From Globodera rostochiensis (Eukaryota; Nematoda; Chromadorea; Rhabditida; Heteroderidae): a stretch of 64,000 bases of DNA. Of this stretch, positions 19,877 through 31,246 are shown in pieces. The stretch lies in contig JAEVLN010000001.1 of NCBI GenBank assembly GCA_018350325.1, forward strand, positions 1,043,501 through 1,107,500, given 5' to 3'. A model generated the notes under the pieces. That model was not told the DNA's origin, made no database searches, and saw only the letters and a list, made by a program, of their open reading frames with translations. The stretch's first letter is position 1. Every line of letters begins with the position of its first letter. Position numbers and translations under genes: made by a program.

Positions 19877-21940
19877 TGCCACAAGCTTTGTCTGTTTTTG
19901 TTGTTGTTGTGAAAGTTTCACTGTTCTCAACACAACGCTGCTAACATTTTTGTTTGTTGTAATAAATGAATTATCAGCATCCGACTGAGACAATTCAACA
20001 ACAAATTGGATCAAAACGTTTTTGTGCCAAAAAGTTAATAGTGCCAAAGTTCGCTTCCTGTTGAGTGGTTGGGTAAATGGATTCTTTTAACAAACGATTG
20101 AATTCTTTTCAGCTGTTGAACGGAAACTAAGCAATAAATTTTTACAAATTTTTAAGCAGAAATTGGTTGAATTTTAGTGCGTTTTGGAATTTGTAGTGCC
20201 TATTTTGGCTGTTCGATTTTGCCACTTTAATTTGGATGCAATTTCCTCCCTTTTTTGGCTTTATTTAAAGAGATGGCGGCACTATGCCATCCCCCCGCTT
20301 CCCCCGGGGGCATTTCGTTCTCCGCTTTTTGGGCTATACTTTAGTAATTTGTTACGCGCACTTTTTTTTGTTCACATTTCAACTATTTTATGAATAAATT
20401 TAAAAAAACGTTTCACATTTTGTGCATCTTTTTCTTTTGAAAATGTTTTGGCGATTGGTGCAAATGAATGTCAGCTTTCAATTCTAAGAGGGTTTGTGAT
20501 CAATGATCATCAAAAAAAAATGTTCGGATCAGCCAAATCGAATATAATCGTAAGTGCCTCCGGCACTGTGCTCCGATTTCTTCTTTTGTTGTTGTGCCAA
20601 ATGTACGGCAGCAGAACGGCGTCCAAAACGAATGTAGTCATAGGCTCGCTTTACTGAAAAGCGCGAAAAAAAATGTTTCAAATTTCAAACAAAAAAAGAT
20701 TTTATTTAAAAAAAAAAAACTCGCCTGCCCCTGCGATTGCCCCTCCGGCGCGATTCTGTGCCCGTCCCTCCACGGCAGCGATGCGTCCGCTCCAAAAGTG
20801 CCGTTTACGCTGCATTCCGATGCCAATGCCTTCGGGACCGATCAGAATTGGTCTTGTTTGGCCATTCCCGGATGGCATAAGCACAATGCCGGTCAGATGG
20901 GCACACACTTTGGCCAATTGGCCAGAAGGCATTGACTGGGCACAGAGCAGTGCCAGGGCCGAGGGACGGAACTGCGGCGAACCTTCTGAATGTGATCAGA
21001 ACGAGTGATCACTGATCAGAAAGTAGTTGCCAAATTTGAAACACCCCCAGAAGGCAAAAGGACACAAAATTCTCAAATTATTCTTTGTTTGGCCTCCGGC
21101 AATCTTTAATTCACATATTCCATAGCCCGAGGCAAGGATTAATAATGCTTTATTCAAAATTTCGCGCGCTGCTTTGCCATTCCGGGTATGGGGGGAAGAA
21201 CACATAAATGGCATTATAATTGGACAATTTCTTAATAAGCAGAACTCAATTTTTCAATTTCTAAAACAGAATATGGACTTAATTTTGAGGAAGCAGAATT
21301 TATTCCAAAAATAGGGTCCGCCAGTTTTGGCAAAATGCCAATTCCCAAGGTGCGGGAATTTTTATTTTGATTCATAGATTAGAGTTGGTTGGTTGGCTAT
21401 CCGTTAGCCAATTCAATCGAGGCTGTACCCCGAAGTTTCGGGGACAAAAAAATCGGGGAATCCGGATTTGTCAAGAACGGCATGTCCGGGCCCGGGCCGC
21501 CGCCGACCGGTTCGGGGGGGGAGGGGGCTAATGAATTGGAAAATGTGTTGCTTTCGTGATTAATAAATGGCATAAAGTCTAACAAATGGCCATTCTGATG
21601 GCAGAAATGCCGTTGCTAAGCGAGCACACACACACACACCTTGTTCATTGTACGGCTCAACAATGTCGACGAGTGCAGGCGATCGATGCTGCGCACGTGC
21701 GGCCAAAGCGTTGACGGATGGCTGCGAGGCGGCGGCAACACAAAGGGCGGCACCAATGGCGGTGATCAGTGACGGAAGATGGCGCCGCCGGCGGCGGTGA
21801 CAGCGAATGCCGGCGATCATTTCGGGGAAACAAATGGCATCAAAAATGGCATAAATCATCGGTTTCATCTTCTCTTTTCCAGCCTTTAAATAGTGTCACG
21901 CGATGGTATGAAAGTAGCAAGCAGCCGATTCCATTAGGCG
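19877..21940. other. Gene-free stretch
   Basis: No supportable gene. Several GC-richer frames (20594-21008, 21560-21868) overlap on both strands without splice context or a recognisable domain. A (CA)n run sits at about 21627-21638. Confidence 0.45.
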
Positions 21941-21949
21941 GTGGCCTTT

Positions 21950-22300
21950 TGACCCGGGAGGGGGGATGGCCAAAGTTTCCGAAACCCCCCCCCCCTCCGG
22001 GGTTTTTGATTTTTTTGGTGGGGGGGGGGTCGGTTCGGTAATGTCCCAAAATTCTCCAAAATATTGAGGGTCACTATCCAAAATTTCAATTTTTTGGGTT
22101 TTTGCTTTTTTTGGTGGGGGGGGGGGGGGGATCGGTTCGGTAATGTCCAAAAATTCTCCAAAATATTGAGGGTCACTATCCAAAATTTCAATTTTTTGGG
22201 TTTTTGATTTTTTGGGGGGGGGGGTCGGTTCGGTAATGTGCCAAAATTCTTTAAAATGTTGAGGGTCACAATCCAAATTTCAATTTTTATGTTTTGTTTG
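21950..22300. repeat. Tandem repeat, ~115-bp unit with poly-G core, 3 copies
   Basis: Each unit contains a poly-G run, then TCGGTTCGGTAATGTCC, CAAAATTCTCCAAAATATTG and AGGGTCACTATCCAAAATTT. A fourth, single copy with the same left flank (GGATGGCCAAAGTTTCCG) lies at 28060-28175, where it replaces the rest of a gene exon. Long Pro/Lys-rich minus frames through it are artefacts. Confidence 0.85.
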
Positions 22301-23940
22301 CTTGCATTTATAGAAGTCCAAATGCACAAATATGACCATGTTTTAAAATTTCGAAAAAAGGAGTGGGGACAAAGAGACGGAAAGCTGTCATTATTCAAAA
22401 AAAAAGTTCCAAAATTCCAAAACGGGTTCGGCTGACGTGAGGTGGCATTAACAATGCCAAAGTCAGTCCCCAAATTCACGAAGACTCCCAAAAAATGGTT
22501 GGCCCGACCTTTGCGTCGTTCCGCTCAATTTCATGCGAATTTTTACGATATTTTCTTCCCCCCGGGGGGAGGCGTCCCCTCCTTCCCCTTTTGCCCTTGC
22601 GGGTATAATGGCACAATTATGGTCAAATGGGGGCACCTGCGGCGCTGAATGTCGCCGGGGGATGGCATTGGTCCCGTGGACGAGAAATGAATGAATTAAT
22701 ATATATTTATTTGTGGCCATTCCTCTTCTACCCATTTGTTAGTGTCCCGCCCCTCCGGCGAAGTCAGTCACAGAACTCGTCGGTGCCATGGCATTCTCGG
22801 AAACGGGAACAGCCAGCAGGTGCTTTGTCCGGGGTGCCGAATTGGCCCTCTTCGAGACGTGAAAAACTGTTTATTGCCTCGGGCAATCATAAAACGGTAT
22901 GCCATTTGGCATTTTCACCTGTGCCAAGACTCAAACAATTCGATGAATAAAAAAGTCCGTCCGTCCGCCGCCGTCGCCTTTTACTGCAATTGGCACTTTT
23001 TAGACGAACTGCTCGGCAAGTTCTGCACAAAGCTGTGCCGCTTTTGTGCCGATCACATTCCCACGTCATCAAAGCTCCAAGAAGTGCCAAAAAAAGGGGG
23101 AGGGGGGAAACAAAAATAGAAGAGAGTTGAGGGGGGGGGGGAGGACTTCTTGCCCTGCGGGGAGGAATATGTATGCCAAAAATGATGTCATTTGTCGGCA
23201 CAATGCCGAAACTACGATTGTTAGCACCGCAATTCGTCTACATCGAATGGGAACAACCGAAAGTTTATTCAAATCAGGCACTTTTAGACCGTTTGGAGGC
23301 TTTTACGGGGTGACCATTCGTAAAAAAATGTACTGTTTTCAGCATTTATGGTTTTTATTGCTGAAATTTACGGGAATTTTTAAAATTTTAGAGCTATTTC
23401 CGTAACAAATATCGTCAATTTTTTCAAAAAATTTTCGATGGAAACCCGGAGTAAAGTTGTTTAAAATTTATTAACTGAATGAAATACTGTAATTTGCTTA
23501 TTTTTTACAGTAAATCTCAAGAATTTTGTTGACATTCAAAATGCTACCGCTATGAAATTCGTCAGAGATTAGGTGCAGCAGAGCCTAGAGGCACAAGCGT
23601 TTTTGTAGAGGATTTTGTTGGCTATTCTGACAGACATATTTTATCCATGCCCTCAGGCGTTTCTTTCCAAAATTACCCAATTTTTAATGTGTGGGGTTTT
23701 CGGATCTCTCTGCTGAAGGAGGTTGTCTGATCAAATTGATTAGTCGTCTGATCAGCTTGTTACTTGTCTTTTTTGATTAGTATTCAAAAGTTGAGTTACC
23801 GTCCCGGCCACTACCGTCCCACCCAAAAAATATTTTCTTGATTTTATCTGTTAACAAAATTTTTATCAAGCATCGAGCACTCCATTAAGATTTTCGGGCA
23901 GAAAATTTCGAGAGCGGTCAGTGCTGGCCACAAAATATCC
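22301..23940. other. Gene-free stretch with a duplicated block
   Basis: No gene is supported. The block at about 23068-23260 (GCTCCAAGAAGTGCCAAAAA, ...GCCCTGCGGGGAGGAATATG, ...CGCACCGCAATTCGTCTAC-like) recurs at 50455-50660 with small changes, so it is a dispersed segmental duplicate. A stray ACTACCGTCCC motif pair at 23803-23822 resembles the ends of the element at 38761-39232. Confidence 0.55.
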
Positions 23941-23944
23941 AAAA

Positions 23945-24217
23945 AAAAAAACAAACAAATTTTTATAAGTCAACAAAAATTTGTGTTAGGGGTATACAAG
24001 GGCGTAGAATCCGAATCTGCCCTCCATTTCGACCAATTTTGAACCCCGGACCCGGATTCAAACAAATTTTCAAAAGAGTTTTTCAAGTAGATTTCTGGGG
24101 ATTAAGAAGCATGAATTCGGGTCCGGGATTTAGAATTGGAGGCCAGATTCGGATTCTACTCCCTTGTATACCCCTAACACAAATTTTTTTGTCGACTTAT
24201 AAAAATTTGTTTTTTTG
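23945..24217. mobile_element. Long inverted-repeat element (MITE-like)
   Basis: The arms of roughly 80 bp are near-perfect inverted copies: ACAAATTTTTATAAGTCAAC, then TTGTGTTAGGGGTATACAAG and GGCGTAGAATCCGAATCTG on the left, mirrored on the right from about 24140. The loop between them is about 110 bp with GGGTCCGGG-type sequence. No coding capacity. The target duplication is not clear because the ends are A/T homopolymers. Confidence 0.75.
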
Positions 24218-25155
24218 GGTATTGCGTTACTTTTTTTGATCTTTACCAAAGCAAACAAAAGATGCCATTCAAAAGCTCTAAGCTTTTAAACGCTGTTGTT
24301 GAGCCAAAGCAAAACAATTAGAGATTGTTAAAAAGTTATTTCAATAAAATTATGAAAACTCCCATTTTGGGTGTTTTTCACCTTAAACCTTTTAAACCTG
24401 ATAAAAAAAGTAATATAGGCGCCGCCGGACTTTGGATTTAGAAAAAAACTGTAGAATATTTTTTTAAAAATTTCTCTTGTGATTTATCAAAAATTTCTGG
24501 TCGTTTTGGGCACCATAATTCTGTTTTCTGATTTTAAAAGGAGGACCAGAATAACTTAGCTTTAGGCTTTATCGACTTCTCCTTCGACTGATCCATCGGT
24601 TTCCATCATTGATTGGGGTTTTAATAGAGAGAATGGCACGGTTACCGGCGGCGCTTCAAGTCGATTTTTTAAATTTAAATATTTGATCATTAGAGCTTCA
24701 GTGTTTAACCCAGGGGTCGTAACTGTACTTTTTTTAAAGATTTGTACTTTATTTGGGGTACACATGTCCTTGAAAAAAGTTGCTGGCGTCAAGAAATATG
24801 GTTAAACAACTCACATTTCATGCAACAACAAAAAAGATTTACTATATTTTGAGCCATTTTTTAAGTACTGTTTTTTGACCCCAAAATCTGTGGTTTTGTT
24901 CTGTTCTGTTTTTGAAAAATTTTAGTTACGTCCCCTGGTTTAAGCTCCTTTTTTTGCAAATACGGTATCATGAAAGAAGCCCAAAAACATGTCAAAAATT
25001 GAAATCGAGCGTTTATTTAATGGAGAGAAAAATGGCACAAATTTTAATGCCATTTATTGTCAAATTTCCATTGGTCTTTAAAGAACTACACGTTTTCTTT
25101 GCGTTTTAATGAGAAACGGCAAAATCTCTGTATTCATTTCTTATTATTTTTTTAG
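24218..25155. other. Gene-free stretch
   Basis: AT-rich DNA without a recognisable gene, repeat array or element. Short frames on both strands lack domains. Confidence 0.45.
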
Positions 25156-25303
25156 CCTAAAGCGATTGGAGTCGCCATTAGGCCGAGTGCCACTTATGCC
25201 ATTGGTATCTTTTACTCATTACTTTTCATAATTATCTCTCACATTTTAATTACCATTTTAGTGGTGGGGCTGGTGCTCGTGCGTTTCGTCCTCTTCCGAT
25301 GAT
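25156..25303 (+). CDS. Possible hydrophobic C-terminal exon, unidentified
   Basis: After an acceptor-like TTTTTTTAG the frame reads PKAIGVAIRPSATYAIGIFY, then a strongly hydrophobic run ILITILVVGLVLVRFVLF and a stop. It would make one or two membrane spans. No partner exon was found upstream, so it may be a relic or a chance frame. Confidence 0.2.
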
Positions 25304-26331
25304 TTGTAGACAGTGAATCAGCTCCATTTCAAAGAACTGGTCAATCTGAGATGCCTCCCAAATCCAAATCCGGTCCATGTGCCATCCCATCCATTCCAGC
25401 ATCTGACCATGCCAATTCCACAAATTGTACCCAATTTCTTCTAACCAATCGCTACTGTGCGTCCCCTCCCCCCCAATTTCCTCCCCCTACGATTTATTTC
25501 CCCGTAATCAAATGGCTTAAGCATTTCTTTCCATCATGGCATAAAAAATTTCATTTTTTCCCGAAAAATTTGGGGTAAAATTGCAGTTAATAGAAAAGCT
25601 TATCATCAATAAAATTATTTAAATAATTTTTACACTGAGATCCAATTTTTATGCAAAAAAAAAAAGGCGCTGACCCAAGGCCTAATTTTATTTCGATTTT
25701 TTGAAGATTTAAGCAAAATATGGATAACTATTTTCAAAATGTTTTCCCAAAGGTGTATTGGGCAAAATAGTCGATTTATGGGGAGAATTTGTAGGCAAGG
25801 AAAAATTTTCTTTGAAGGACCTTGACAAAAAATTCAAATTTCATTATATTTTATGAAAATTAAAAAAACTAAATAAATAACCGGAAAATGCCCGGTTTTT
25901 AAGGGCCGGCGGGTATTTCGGGCAGTCGGACGGACCCAAGTCGGGTATTTACCCAGGGTACCCGCCCGACAAGAGGAGGCCGGCACTGGGTTCATGCCGA
26001 AGCCGAGGACGGTAGATGAGGGTGGCAATTTGGGCTTAGAGCTTAAGATCGGTGTTTTGTTTTAATGAGCTGCGATATTTTACTGTAACTTTCTATGAAT
26101 TATGTTCTGAAAACGGTCTATCTACTAACTACTATAACTCAGAGAATATGCCGCCTTTTAGCTCAAAACCATTCGTCTGATGCAAATCCATGGCAGTGCA
26201 AGGGCAAGCCATCAGTGAAAACCGGCGAAAAACTCCATGGAAAGACGTCTTGTGGTTACGGAGCAAACAACCCTCAAATGGCGAGTGGAAGTGCCGGTTC
26301 TCATCAACAGCCGGGCCCGTATGCAAAGAAC

Positions 26332-26553
26332 GGGGTAAAGTTACCCGGGTAAGGTTACCCGGGTAAGGTTACCCGGGTAAGGTTACCCGGGTAAGGTTAC
26401 CCGGGTAAGGTTACCCGGGTAAGGTTACCCGGGTAAGGTTACCCGGGTAAGGTTACCCGGGTAAGGTTACCCGGGTAAGGTTACCCGGGTAAGGTTACCC
26501 GGGTAAGGTTAACCGGGTAAGGTTACCCGGGTAAGGTTACCCGGGTAAGGTTA
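26332..26553. repeat. 14-bp palindromic minisatellite, ~16 copies
   Basis: The unit GGTTACCCGGGTAA repeats about sixteen times almost without change; a late unit reads GGTTAACCGGGTAA and the last GGTTATCCGAGT. TTACCCGGGTAA within it is a perfect palindrome with an XmaI/SmaI-type core, so each unit is self-complementary and the array can form cruciforms. Confidence 0.95.
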
Positions 26554-26554
26554 T

Positions 26555-26690
26555 CCGAGTCTCGAGTCGGACTCTCGACCATCCACCGGGGAGTTTTTCC
26601 CGAACATTCCCTAAGAAACTTTAAATAAAGTTGCGCAATGGGATTTTGTCCTGGAAGTCATTTGCGATTGGACAATTCTCAAAAAGTTAT
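26555..26690. repeat. Dispersed repeat copy 1 (minus orientation)
   Basis: The block with GTCTCGAGTCGGACTCTCGA, CCATCCACCGGGGAG and CAATGGGATTTTGTCCTGGA is the reverse complement of blocks at 45690-45830 and 46850-47000. It is about 75-85% identical by eye and non-coding. Confidence 0.65.
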
Positions 26691-27027
26691 AGACAATAAA
26701 AAGCCAAAGATTTAAATGAAGTCAAACAAATTTAGTCAAAAGCTATAGGATAAATAAATTGAAAGCAATTCTTTGAAAACAAAAACATAAAATGAGAATG
26801 TCAAATTTCTTACTAAGAAAACAAAATTAAAATCTTCTCAGGTCCCCGACACTTCCCCATTCGCTCAAATGTCCGTCACTGGCGGTTCCATCGGTCGCTG
26901 ACCAAGGCTTTGGTTTTGGTTGCCAATTGAAGGAGTTCGGCCATTGTGGCGATTGTTGTTGGAACGAGATTCGTTGATGCCGGATGAGGAGAACGACTCT
27001 AAAATTTTCTCAAAAAAGATGTTGTCC

Positions 27028-28063
27028 TTACATTGGACTTTTTTTGACCATTTTAAAATTTTTGCAATTCAGTAAAAATATAAATCCGAGCCCTAATAAT
27101 TGGTAAGCATAAATCGAAATTGTTTGTATGGATTGGATGATGAACGGCAACAAGACAAAATGCCAAAAAGGAATGAACGACAAAGACAAGTTGCCAACAA
27201 TGCCAATGTAAACAATCAGCACATAGCCAAACAGCGCACCAATTCTCGGCAAAATGCTGGGCGGTGATTGCCAATCAGTCGGATAGCGTAAAGATGATGG
27301 CCGGTGGACAAAAATGGCCAACAATTCGAAGAAGCACAAAAAAGCACCGCCAAAAATGAACCAATCATTGCTGCAAAATTGGGGAATGTGTCATTAAATT
27401 ACCAGTACACCGTGCCGAACCCACAGAAATATGCCATGCCATCCCTGACCGAATCCTCCAAATGGGTCAGCCCGAACTCCTTGACACTTTGGTGGGCCTC
27501 ATCCCCAAAATGCCATCCTCCCCCCCCCCCCCCGAGGATCAGGGAGGTGAACTCTAATTATAGCACAAACAATCATTGCCACCTCGTTAGTTAGATGGAC
27601 GGCATTTTGACCGTTTCAAATTTTCCCTGAGGGGGGGGGGGGTGTTTACGACCAAGCAAGCTCCCATTGAAGGCCAATAATTGTTGCAGAACCCAACACT
27701 ATTATTGATTGCTTCTTCTCACCCGTTGAGGCAAGCAGCTCCCAGATAGGACGCAATGCCAACACACAAAAGTGCCACATAACCAAAAAAGGCGTGAAGG
27801 TAAACGATCGCTTCATACTTCGGTAGCAGCAGTACTTCAGCAGAACTCCAAAAGATCTGCACTGAAAGCAGTACAATCAAGGCCAAAATCACTGAACCGC
27901 CAATGGTGCTCCAAATCGATCTGTGGGGGGGGGGGGGGGCGGGGAATGTTTAAAGTAAAATTTTGAAATTTGTAAAGCAAGCCTTTTTTTGCTGTTCCGA
28001 TCAGACAGAACAACAACACTTACTGTCTGCCCGCAACGCCAAACAGGGCGAAAATGCCAATAT
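27028..28063 (-). pseudogene. Membrane-protein family, copy 1 (5'-truncated)
   Basis: Exon 3 (27920-27723) and exon 4 (27370-27028) are intact and read like the other copies (YDWFIFGGAFLCF-type start, GYVLIVYIGIVGNLSLS). Exon 2 is cut: only its last ~40 bp (28063-28024, ...GIFALFGVAGRQ) remain, and further 5' the sequence switches to the poly-G repeat also seen at 21950. No exon 1 with a signal peptide follows. Within exon 4, sequence after NLSLS skips the last membrane span found in copies 2 and 3 and reads into what is 3'-flanking DNA there. This copy is therefore probably not functional. Confidence 0.7.
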
Positions 28064-28175
28064 GGATGGCCAAAGTTTCCGTAAGCCCCCCCCCCTCCGG
28101 GATTTTTGATTTTAGGGGGGGGGGTCGGTTCGGTAATGTCCCAAAATTCTCCAAAATGTTGAGGGTCACTATCAA
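28060..28175. repeat. Fourth copy of the poly-G/TCGGTTCGGTAATGTCC unit
   Basis: It matches the units at 21950-22300 including the flank GATGGCCAAAGTTTCCG and abuts the broken exon of membrane-protein copy 1. The sequence beyond (28176-28900) has a repeated motif ACAGTCATCATCACTTTTT-like (three times) and no gene. Confidence 0.75.
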
Positions 28176-28905
28176 AACAAAGTCAGTCCCCATCAACGGA
28201 CGGACAGTCATCGTCATTTTTATTTGAAATTGGAATTTCTGGGGACAATTTATGTGGGGCTGATCAGGATGGATCCGCAAAAGGAACAGTCATCATCACA
28301 TTTTAGAAAAATGGAATTTCCAGGGGCAATTTATGTAGGGCTGATCAGAGAGGATGGGTAAAACGAACAGTCATCATCACTTTTTTTCAAAAAAGGGAAT
28401 TTCTAGGGACAGAGGATGGCTAAAACGAATAGTCATCATCACTTTTTCAGAAAATGGAAATTTCCAAGGACAATTTGTGTTGGGGGGGAGGGGGTGGGGC
28501 TGAGCTGCATAAATAATCGGATTTGCCCCTCACCAAATCAGTTTGGGTTGGGGCTGGGATAGCCTTATGAGTCTTATCAAAATAAGCCGTTGTCTTTGCC
28601 AGTCGGGCGGGATTTCTTTGTTTCAAAATATAATTTTTCAATTTTAATTTTTAAACCGGTACACTTCTTCAAAAAGTTATTTCCATAAAAGCATGCAAAT
28701 CCCCCAATTTTAGGTGCTTTTTCACATTTCTTGGTTGTTTGATTTTGTTGAGATTCAAAAAAGTTGTGGGCTTTCAAAATTGCTGGCACTGAAAATGGGC
28801 TCTGAAAAGTCCAGACCCCCATTCCGTAAAAACGTCTGACCCCGTATTAAACTCCAATCTAATTAGATAATTAGCTTTGTTTACAGAAATTCCCGAATTG
28901 CCCCA

Positions 28906-30316
28906 ATGGCTCAATGCCCGATGATTGCTCTGCTGATCTTCCTCATCGTGCTTGCACTCCCCAACCCGGCCTTTTTTGGCCCGGGCGATGGTCTTTTGGC
29001 GATAATTTACTAATTGAGCCCAATTTAATGAATAAACTCACTTTTTTGAATACAAAGCCTTGCTGCGACCTTTCAATAAAAATAAAATATTATGAAATGA
29101 ATAGGCCAAAACACTAATTAAAAAAATTTAGATCTTAAAAAATTTTTAATGCATTTTCTTTTTTTAAGACAATTGCTGGTTTGCGCTCCGCTCTCGTGCC
29201 ACTCCGTCTCAAGGTCTTGTTCAGGAGATGGATAAATGGGCAGGCTCACCACTCAAGAACAAGCAAGGAGATAGGTACGAGCAAGATTGTGAAGAGCACA
29301 GCACCAAAGGGTTCATGGGATGCATGATATTGTCATGCCAAGACGGTGGGATATTTAAATAATTGCTTTTTATTCAAATTAGACAAAGTCATATTTGATC
29401 GTTGAAAACAATGTTCTTTCTTTAAATTCATAAATTAAAATTTTTTCAATTTATTTTCCTTTTTACTCCCCGACCCCCTCCCCCCCCCCGCGATCCCGAG
29501 CCCGAAAATTGAGTCATCCTCGATTCCGATCCCCGACATGACCAACCCCGGCCCCTCCCCGACCCCCACCCCAATCCCGAGCCCCGAAATTGATTCATCC
29601 CCGATTCCGATCCCCGACATGACCAACCCCGGCCCCTCCCCGACCCCCACCCCAATCCCGAGCCCCGAAATTGATTCATCCCCGATTCCGATCCCCGACA
29701 TGACCAACCCCGGCCCCTCTCCGACCCCCACCCCAATCCCGAGCCCCGAAATTGATTCATCCCCGATTCCGATCCCCGACATGACCAACCCCCGGCCCCT
29801 CTCCGACCCCCACCCCAATCCCGAGCCCCGAAATTGATTCATCCCCGATTCCGATCCCCGACATGACCAACCCCCGGCCCCTCTCCGACCCCATCCCCGA
29901 AAGGTTGGACTTTCCCGCCCCCAAAGTTGTCGGTGAGCTACCCGAATTAAACGTGTTTTTGTCTTTAAATTATATTTGTAAATTAAAATCACTTTCATTG
30001 CACAGAGAATGAGGACGACATATTTGTTGCCAATGGATGCGCATATCCCGCTACGGGACGTTGCGCTCATGACAAACTCGACAAATTTTGCGCGGAGGTT
30101 CAGGGAAAGCCAAAATGTGTAGTTTGCAAAGGTGCGAGATGCAATGAGAGAGATTTGGAACTGAAAAAAAGTGGGAAAGTCAAAACGCCGCCGCCGCCAC
30201 CGCCGCCGCCACCGCCGCCGCCGACGACCACCACCACCGCTGAGCCGGAAGAAACTACCGAGTCGTCTAATGCCCTCTCCAACTTGGCCCACTTTTCGCC
30301 CATCTTTGGCGGTTAA
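28906..30316 (+). CDS. Secreted Pro-rich repeat protein with Cys-containing domains, unidentified
   Basis: The start exon 28906-about 28990 encodes a signal peptide (MAQCPMIALLIFLIVLALPN). Exon 29169-about 29355 continues in phase with DNCWFALRSRATPS...GFMGCMILSCQDG, with four Cys. A Pro-rich exon (about 29490-29932) contains five 81-bp repeats, each 27 residues around SPEIDSSPIPIPDMTNPGP. The last exon 30006-30316 carries NGCAYPATGRCAHDKLDKFC and CVVCKGARCNERDLE (six or more Cys), a run of 13 Pro, Thr/Glu and a stop. It would be exported, either to the cuticle or as gland secretion (inference). Problems: I see no good acceptor before the Pro-rich exon, and one extra C in repeat 4 (near 29790) shifts the frame, which could be a homopolymer sequencing error or real decay. 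The minus-strand Gly-rich frame over the same place is a shadow. Confidence 0.5.
29500..29890 (+). repeat. Coding 81-bp tandem repeat, ~5 copies
   Basis: Units begin GAAATTGATTCATCCCCG and contain GACATGACCAACCCC and CCAATCCCGAGCCCC. Three are nearly identical; copies 4 and 5 have CCCCC in place of CCCC after AA, giving frame changes. Confidence 0.9.
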
Positions 30317-31246
30317 CATCAAAAGAGAATGATGATTAATGAGGGCAATTAAATATATTTTGTGTGATTTTTGAATTTACAGTTTTGCTCGTCCGATGGC
30401 TGATAGAGTTGTGAGGCTGGCTGCTGATGATGACCGTGGATTGGAGAAGCGTTAACAGACCACAGACCCCCCTCGCCCCCGACTTCTTCAAAAAGATCCA
30501 TTCATTCCAATTGGTTGCATTTGGTGCTAACAATAAAAACAAAACTATTTTTATATTTATTTTGTTGGCGTTTGGTCGATAAATTTGAAATGTTCCACTT
30601 TCAATCCGAATCCGCGCTCCCAGGCGCTAAATGTCTCTAATCCCCCGAGGCTAAAAACAACCGAAGCCCCCCCCCAGGCTAAAAATGTCTCAAAGTTCCA
30701 GAAGAGCGGGAAAATTTTGATATGAATAATTAATGATTATTGGCAAAAATTATTCCTGTCCAAAAGGGATGAAACCATCATTATAAAAAACAGTTTATGT
30801 CGAATTAAACGCAGAATCCAAACATATAGCCTAACTAATGTAAAAGGAATTAAAAGGTACCAAAATGGTTCATTTTATACGGTATAAATTGGTAGAACCC
30901 GGATTATTGGCATTTTGCATATTTCAATTGTTTGCACTTTTTTCAGTAAAAATACAAATCCGGGCCCTAATATAATTGGTCTGCAAAACTCGGATTTGTG
31001 TGGGGAATTGGATGATGAACGGCAACAAGACAAAATGATGCCAAAAAGGAATGAACGAATGCCAAAGGGCACAAAGTTGTTAATAGCTCGAGTAATCGTT
31101 CAACAATCCGCCAAGGAAATGATGGTTTGGAGAGGAGAAAGGACTTGAGGACCGATCGCGAATCTCGAAATTATCGATAAAATTTTGTCAATCGAGATTT
31201 CGATTCTCGACAAAGCCCTTGCCGAAAATCCCGAACCGTCCTTTAT
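30317..31246. other. Non-coding stretch, 3' flank of membrane-protein copy 2
   Basis: A frame after the acceptor-like TTTACAG at 30381 could supply an alternative last exon for the secreted gene, but is short. From about 30720 to 31180 the sequence resembles the 3' flanks of the other membrane-protein copies (GGATGATGAACGGCAACAAG, AATAATTGGTC). Confidence 0.45.

Larger units (their letters stand above)
25960..27000. pseudogene. Scrambled partial copy of the 3' end of the 37-44 kb gene
   Basis: Three blocks match the large gene. 25970-26010 matches 44050-44095 (GGAGGCCGGCACTGGGTTCA, same strand). 26150-26325 matches 44345-44505 (TCATCAGTGAAAAC, GAGTGGAAGTGCCGGTTCTC, same strand). 26690-27000 matches 44690-44860 joined directly to 45360-45500, but on the opposite strand. 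Reading frames are disrupted, and a minisatellite splits the copy at 26332-26553. The third block lacks the transposon that sits at 44856-45358, so it records the pre-insertion state. Confidence 0.8.

Noticed and set aside
21934..22491. Minus-strand 185-codon frame with NPFWNFGTFF and LKFWIVTLNILENFGTLPN repeats
   Set aside because: It translates the poly-G/TCGGTTCGG tandem repeat; the apparent protein repeat mirrors the DNA repeat.
24001..24180. Telomere- or origin-like palindrome
   Set aside because: The mirrored arms are explained by an inverted-repeat element; no telomere repeat is present.
29435..30322. Minus-strand 295-codon Gly-rich frame (GLGWGSERGRG-type repeats)
   Set aside because: It is the antisense shadow of the 81-bp coding repeat; the plus strand has the signal peptide, splice sites and Cys domains.
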